From the NCBI GenBank assembly GCA_958496175.1, contig OY292278.1, positions 8,804,001 through 8,868,000 on the forward strand: 64,000 nucleotides of DNA, written 5' to 3'. Below the pieces are notes generated by a model. That model did no database searches. It was not told the DNA's origin and was given only the letters and a program-made list of their open reading frames with translations. Numbering within the stretch: the stretch's first letter is position 1; every line of letters starts with the position of its first letter. The translations under genes were made by a program, and so were the position numbers. The DNA comes from Sisyra terminalis (lineage: Eukaryota > Arthropoda > Insecta > Neuroptera > Sisyridae). Below, one piece after another: positions 59,645 to 64,000 of this stretch.

Positions 59645-61366
59645 TTGAAAAGGGTCTAGCAGGATCCACATGGCGAGTTGGCCCCCAAGTAGGAACCTAT
59701 GTCGAAACTTATGTTAAAATATCGGCTTGATATACGAACACATTTTATATACTTTTCGCGACCAAATTCCTCTTTGATCTTGAGATATGGGCAAAAATGT
59801 CCCCCCGCATGGTTATTTTTCAAAGTTATATATCTCAAAAACTTATTAAGCTAGAGAAGTGAAACCAACGCGAGGCTGTAGATTATTTTACAGAGTATAT
59901 CATATATTTTTTTTAAATTTTTAGAAAAAAAAATTAAACAAATAAAATCAAAAAAACAAATGAAAAAGTTTTTCATGTGTTCTCTGAAAATGACAATCAC
60001 GAAATAAATATATTTTATGCTTCTACATGAGCACTATAACTCATAAAAATTGCGTGAAAAAATAGTGGGTGCAACACTTTGAAAAAAAATTAAAATGTGA
60101 TTTTCGCCTAATAGTATACCTTGGTTTTATTTTTTTTCGAAGTATTTCACCAACTTTTTTTCACAAAACTTCAATAAAAAATAGGCCACATAAAGGAGTA
60201 AAACATATATTATTTTCATAATTGTAAGTCTAAGGAAACATAAAAAAATTTTTTTATTAGTTTCTATGTTTTTCTATATTTACTCTTAAGATGATTACTT
60301 TCAAGATCAAAATAATTGATCCCAAAAGAAATAAAAAAAAACTTGAGTTCAATTTTTCAATGTTGAAACTTTTGTTAAAATATCGGCTTGATATAAAAAT
60401 ACATTTTATATACTTTTCGCGACCAAATTCCTCTTTGACTTTGAGATATGGGCAAAAATCCGCATGGCTATTTTTCAAAGTTATATATCTCAAAAACTAA
60501 TTTAGCTAGAGAAGTGAAACCAACGCGAGGCTGTATATTATTTTACAGAGTATATCATATATTTTTTTTTGAAATTTTTAGAAAAAAAAATTATAATAAA
60601 ACAACAGTAATAAATTATAGTAGTGACGATAATTTTTTTTATTCTTATTTTAATAAAAATTGACCACAAGTAGTTTTTTTTCTTTTGGGATCAATTATTT
60701 TGATCTTGAAAGTAATCACCTTAAGAGTAAATATAGAAAAATAAAAAAGCTAATATAAAAAAATTTTTTTTGTTTCCTTAGACTTACACTTATGAAAATA
60801 ATATATGTTTTGCTCCTATATGTGGCCTATTTTTTATTGAAGCTTTGTGAAAAAAAAGTTGGGGAAACACTTCGAAAAAAAATAAAACCGAGGTATACTA
60901 TTAGGCGTAAATCACATTTTATTTTTTTTCAAAGGGTTGCACCAACTATTTTTTCACGCAATTTTTATGAGTAAAAGTGCTCATGTAAAAGCATACAATA
61001 TATTTTTTTCGTGATTGTCATTGTCAGAGAACACATTAAAAAAATTATTTCATTTGTTTTTTGGATTTTTTTGTATAATTTTTTTTCTAAAATTTTTTAA
61101 AAAATATATGATATACTCTGTAAAATAATCTAAAGCGTCGCGTTAGTCTGACATTTCTAACTTTATTAATTTTTGAGATATATAGCTTTGAAAAATAGTC
61201 AGGCGGGGGGACATTTTTGCCCATATCTCAAGGTCAAAGAAGAATTTAGTCGCGAAAAGTATATAAAATGTGTTTGTATATCAAGCCGATATTTTAACAT
61301 AAGTTTCGCCATAGGTTCCTATTTGGGGGCCAACTCGCCATGTGGATCCTGCTAGACCCTTTTCAA
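59645..61366. mobile_element. 1.72-kb foldback element with an internal partial duplication
   Basis: Termini TTGAAAAGGGTCTAGCAGGA and TCCTGCTAGACCCTTTTCAA are perfect inverses and continue as a long inverted repeat for most of the length. Landmarks include ATCCACATGGCGAGTTGGCC, AATATCGGCTTGATATA and CTTTTCGCGACCAAATTCC. A third copy of the region AAATATCGGCTTG...ACAGAGTATATCATATAT sits in the middle (about 60370-60560), same orientation as the left arm. Small frames of similar sequence (59656-59838, 60257-60493, 61173-61355) are just the repeated arm read three times. No transposase; the target duplication was not clear. Confidence 0.85.
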
Positions 61367-63015
61367 TGATTTATACGTTCATTCATAAAACTAAAGTTTT
61401 AAATTTCAAAATTTCAAGTTTACGATTAAGGAAGTCATCATTCTATCAATAATTACATTTAGGGGGTGTAACCAAACACACGTCCAACAAGTGGACAAGT
61501 CAAAATACGTTTTATAAAATCCTCTTATATAACACAATGAAACATAATCCCACTTGGAACAATATTCGAAAAGTTTCATTTTTCAATGGAGATGTCTTAC
61601 CCCCAACTGGGTCACATTTAACAACACCATAAAATAAAAACAAAGCCAAAAAAAAAGAGAAGATTTTACAGAATCATATAAAAATATCCATTAGTACTTT
61701 ATTTAAAAAAAGCAAACTAAGGGTAAGCAAATTTATTTTTATTTGTAGTTGTAAAAAAACGGCCACAAAAATATCTTTTATTGTCATATGTCTCCGATGC
61801 CAGACCTCTTTCTACCAGCATACCACAAATTTATTTGCCATTATTCAACTAAGAAAAAATGGGCAATTACTTGCACTTATCTAATCGTTTCATGAAGAAA
61901 AAATCGAAATTCCATTATTACAATGTATTGATTGCCAGATTACAAGGCATTGAAAGACAACACAATGCTTATACTATGAATATTTTAAACACATTTTTCC
62001 TCTGTATACTTACGTCGTTTGTTATGGTAAAAAAATTTAAAAATACCGGTCACAAATAGGTCACAATTAAAACCTCAACAAATCAATAAAAATTTTCCGA
62101 TTAAAAAAGAGACAAAAAATAGCCGATGAAATAAAAATAAATAACATCGGCAAAATCTTGGCAAAAACCAGCTTTGCATAATTTCAAAAGTCGTTACTAA
62201 CGTGTTAACGTAAATATTAAGACCACCAAGAAGTAGACGTGCACGGTCTAATTAACCATTTTGTTATGCAAATTTACATTCGGCAAAAAGACATTCATAT
62301 ATATCGTATTTTATAATATATGTGTAGTGCTACATGCACTTTATAATAACGAAACGATAAATTTTGGTTAGTTAAAAAGCTTGCAAAATTGCAGTTTGTG
62401 CTACGATTTTCCTCTAACAACCAAAAAAAAAAACAGTGCAGATTTCATATTGGATGACAAATTTGCTCATCGTTAAGAAATTTTAATTAAATATGATAAT
62501 GTGGAACTAATTTTAATGTTTTGATTTCTTGCATTTTGATTTTGAAACGAAAAAAAAAATAGTGCAATAATTAAAAAATAAAATATGGGTTTTAAACTAT
62601 ATTGGAAAGACAAGAAGGTACTAATTCAATTCTAAAATAAACAAAAAAATCTCTAAGAATAAATTAGTGGAATTAGTAACGGTTTTTGGCTGAAATTTAG
62701 TAAACAATCTTGCTTTATTTTTTAGAAATTTAAGAAATAAATCTTATTTCTGATGGAACTTGTCTAAGAAGCTCAGTTTTGGTCGTTTAAATCTGTTAAA
62801 ACGGTAATCAATTATCGATAAATCGATAATGAATAATTGTCTAAAGTGGTTAGAACTAATCAAAATACAACTCTTTAGAGCAAAGCTTTTGGATCCAAAG
62901 CTGGGGGTTATGTCACCAATTTTTCGCAACTTTTCCGGGTCGTATCTTTAGGACGTAAATGCTCCAAAACTATTTTCAAGATGCACTTCAAGCCCCCCTA
63001 TAAACTATTCATGCT
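61367..63015. other. Intron 1, AT-rich, no feature seen
   Basis: Unique sequence with a chance frame at 61859-62059. An octamer-like ATGCAAAT occurs at about 62267. No repeat delimited. Confidence 0.4.
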
Positions 63016-63019
63016 GGTC

Positions 63020-63560
63020 AATATGATAAAAATTTTAAAGAACAACAGGTCAAATAATTTTTATGTTAAAAATATAATAATTCAGGGAATTTTCAGTTTA
63101 ATGCAAATAACTTAGGACCTGTAAAAAATATCAAAAACTTTTATAAAGAGAAGTAATAGAAAAAAAAGTGCTCAACAAAAAATGTCCTATAAAATTTTCT
63201 CATAAAATTGATGGTTGCGTCAAAAAATTGAAAAAATATAAAAATTTCTCTTTAGTTCAACTTTGACCTCGAATAACTTTTGAAGGTATGAATATATCAA
63301 AAACTTGTAAGACCACCTTTTTTGTAGATCGTTTAATTTTCTATAAGAATATACCTTGGTCATTCCGAAATATTGTCACCAACGTGAGCTATAAAATTCC
63401 AAGGTGCAAGAGAATACTGTTCCCATGTTATTTAAATGGCAATTCGAAATTCGCGATGCGGCACCTCTTAATATTAATATTAAGAGCTTAAACTTTCACA
63501 GGATTTTTTTTTTGTCATTCCCAACAATATTTTCGATATAATTTTAAAAAAAATCCATCA
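63020..63560 (+). repeat. Family F repeat, second copy
   Basis: Matches 48660-49150 over about 500 bp in the same orientation. Includes a perfect 22-bp palindrome at 63465-63486 (CTCTTAATATT and its complement). It is bounded by similar direct repeats, ATGATAAAAATTTTAAAGAA (about 63021) and ATGATAAATATTTTAAAGAA (about 63619). They could be part of the repeat or mark its insertion. Confidence 0.8.
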
Positions 63561-63798
63561 TTTTGTTTTAATCAACCATTCTATTCATCACACTATCACA
63601 CTATTTATGGTGGTCAAAATGATAAATATTTTAAAGAAGAACAGCAAGTCAGCCAGTAGGGAAAAAGGGATAATCCTTTAGTTTTTAGTTGAAGACTTTT
63701 CAACTTAAAACCCGGGAAAATCACTTTCCAGATCTGATGAAATCCGAGACCACAATCTCTGTTGATGTTATTGGGTTTCTTGTGGAACAAAAATATCC

Positions 63799-63996
63799 TG
63801 TATACCGAAGGATAAGGTCCTAGTTTTGATCAAATCTGGAGTATACATAATTCCATGTCCATGTGGAATGATATATGTTGATAAGACCGGGAGATGCGTG
63901 AATATACAACTCAAAAAACATCGGAGGAATGTAAAGTTTGATTAAACCCAGCTTTCAACGAAGCCGAAACTTTGGGGAAGCCAAAATTCCCTATTC
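63799..63996 (+). pseudogene. Penelope-like element GIY-YIG endonuclease fragment
   Basis: The plus strand in one frame reads PKDKVLVLIKSGVYIIPC, then PCGMIYVDKTGRCVNIQLKK, HRRNVKFD and a stop (TAA at 63943-63945). This is the GVYxIPC-CxxxYIGxTGR-xxxRxxEH pattern of the GIY-YIG domain carried at the C-terminus of Penelope-like retroelements (family knowledge). Changes against the consensus include YVD in place of YIG, loss of the Arg and Glu later in the motif (QLKKH for RxxEH) and the early stop, so it is inactive. Upstream 63661-63798 may be more of the same ORF but is too broken to read. The element probably continues past the window. Confidence 0.8.
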
Positions 63997-64000
63997 TTCT

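Noticed and set aside
59656..61355. Several similar ORFs of about 60-80 codons on both strands
   Set aside because: They are the same arm of the 1.7-kb foldback element read repeatedly, not a gene family.
1..64000. CRISPR arrays, rRNA genes, tRNA genes, bacterial operons
   Set aside because: None seen; spaced repeats here are eukaryotic mobile elements and satellites.

Overview
This is a strongly AT-rich animal nuclear window, almost certainly insect. It holds a single recognisable host gene, a long low-complexity-rich exon at 29900-30899 (+) that I read as the first coding exon of a ladybird/Lbx-family NK-class homeobox gene. The evidence is an Engrailed-homology repressor motif (FSIMDILNHRP) plus the Lbx-type pre-homeodomain motif (LDALFQMTSKTF). 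The homeodomain itself is not in the exon, and I found none in the remaining 33 kb, so the exon appears to be followed by a very large first intron that runs off the right edge. The 5' flank (about 28.3-29.9 kb) carries the probable promoter and a leader with two tiny upstream ORFs.

Everything else is non-coding DNA crowded with old, mostly non-autonomous mobile elements. Left of the gene (1-28 kb): a Harbinger-like element with a second foldback element nested in it that carries a GC-rich cargo (4.85-6.32 kb); a badly decayed mariner transposase pseudogene (6.4-7.2 kb); a TTAA-flanked piggyBac-like MITE (7.3-8.0 kb); a roughly 250-bp satellite (9.2-9.9 kb); an (AT)n tract (10.4 kb); several inverted-pair repeats; and a pogo/Tigger-like MITE (24.67-24.95 kb). 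Inside the presumed intron (31-64 kb): a 971-bp foldback element with a perfect 8-bp target duplication (35.0-36.0 kb), a 205-bp satellite (39.9-41.1 kb), a hAT MITE (44.36-44.56 kb), hairpin MITEs, short tandem duplications, two decayed non-LTR reverse-transcriptase remnants (37.2 and 57.0-57.5 kb), a 1.7-kb foldback element (59.6-61.4 kb), and a Penelope-like GIY-YIG fragment at the right edge (63.8-64.0 kb).

The most unusual pattern crosses these categories. At least four otherwise different repeat families, mostly arranged as head-to-head inverted pairs, share one short signature: CTGANGAAG, a small hairpin, then GAAA(C)G. This looks like the CUGANGA / stem II / GAAA half of a hammerhead ribozyme core, a motif class known from Penelope-like retroelements. 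Because a Penelope-type GIY-YIG fragment also lies in the window, I suggest these families are terminal repeats of several Penelope-like lineages. Stems I and III are not convincingly present, so catalysis is not claimed.

Between the repeats are islands of unique, less AT-rich sequence (12.3-13.3, 15.9-17.1, 21.3-22.0, 23.5-24.3, 28.4-29.3, 33.6-34.6, 46.1-47.1, 49.3-50.0, 51.9-52.7 and 58.6-59.4 kb). They have no convincing ORFs and are reasonable candidates for cis-regulatory DNA of the homeobox gene; that is inference only.
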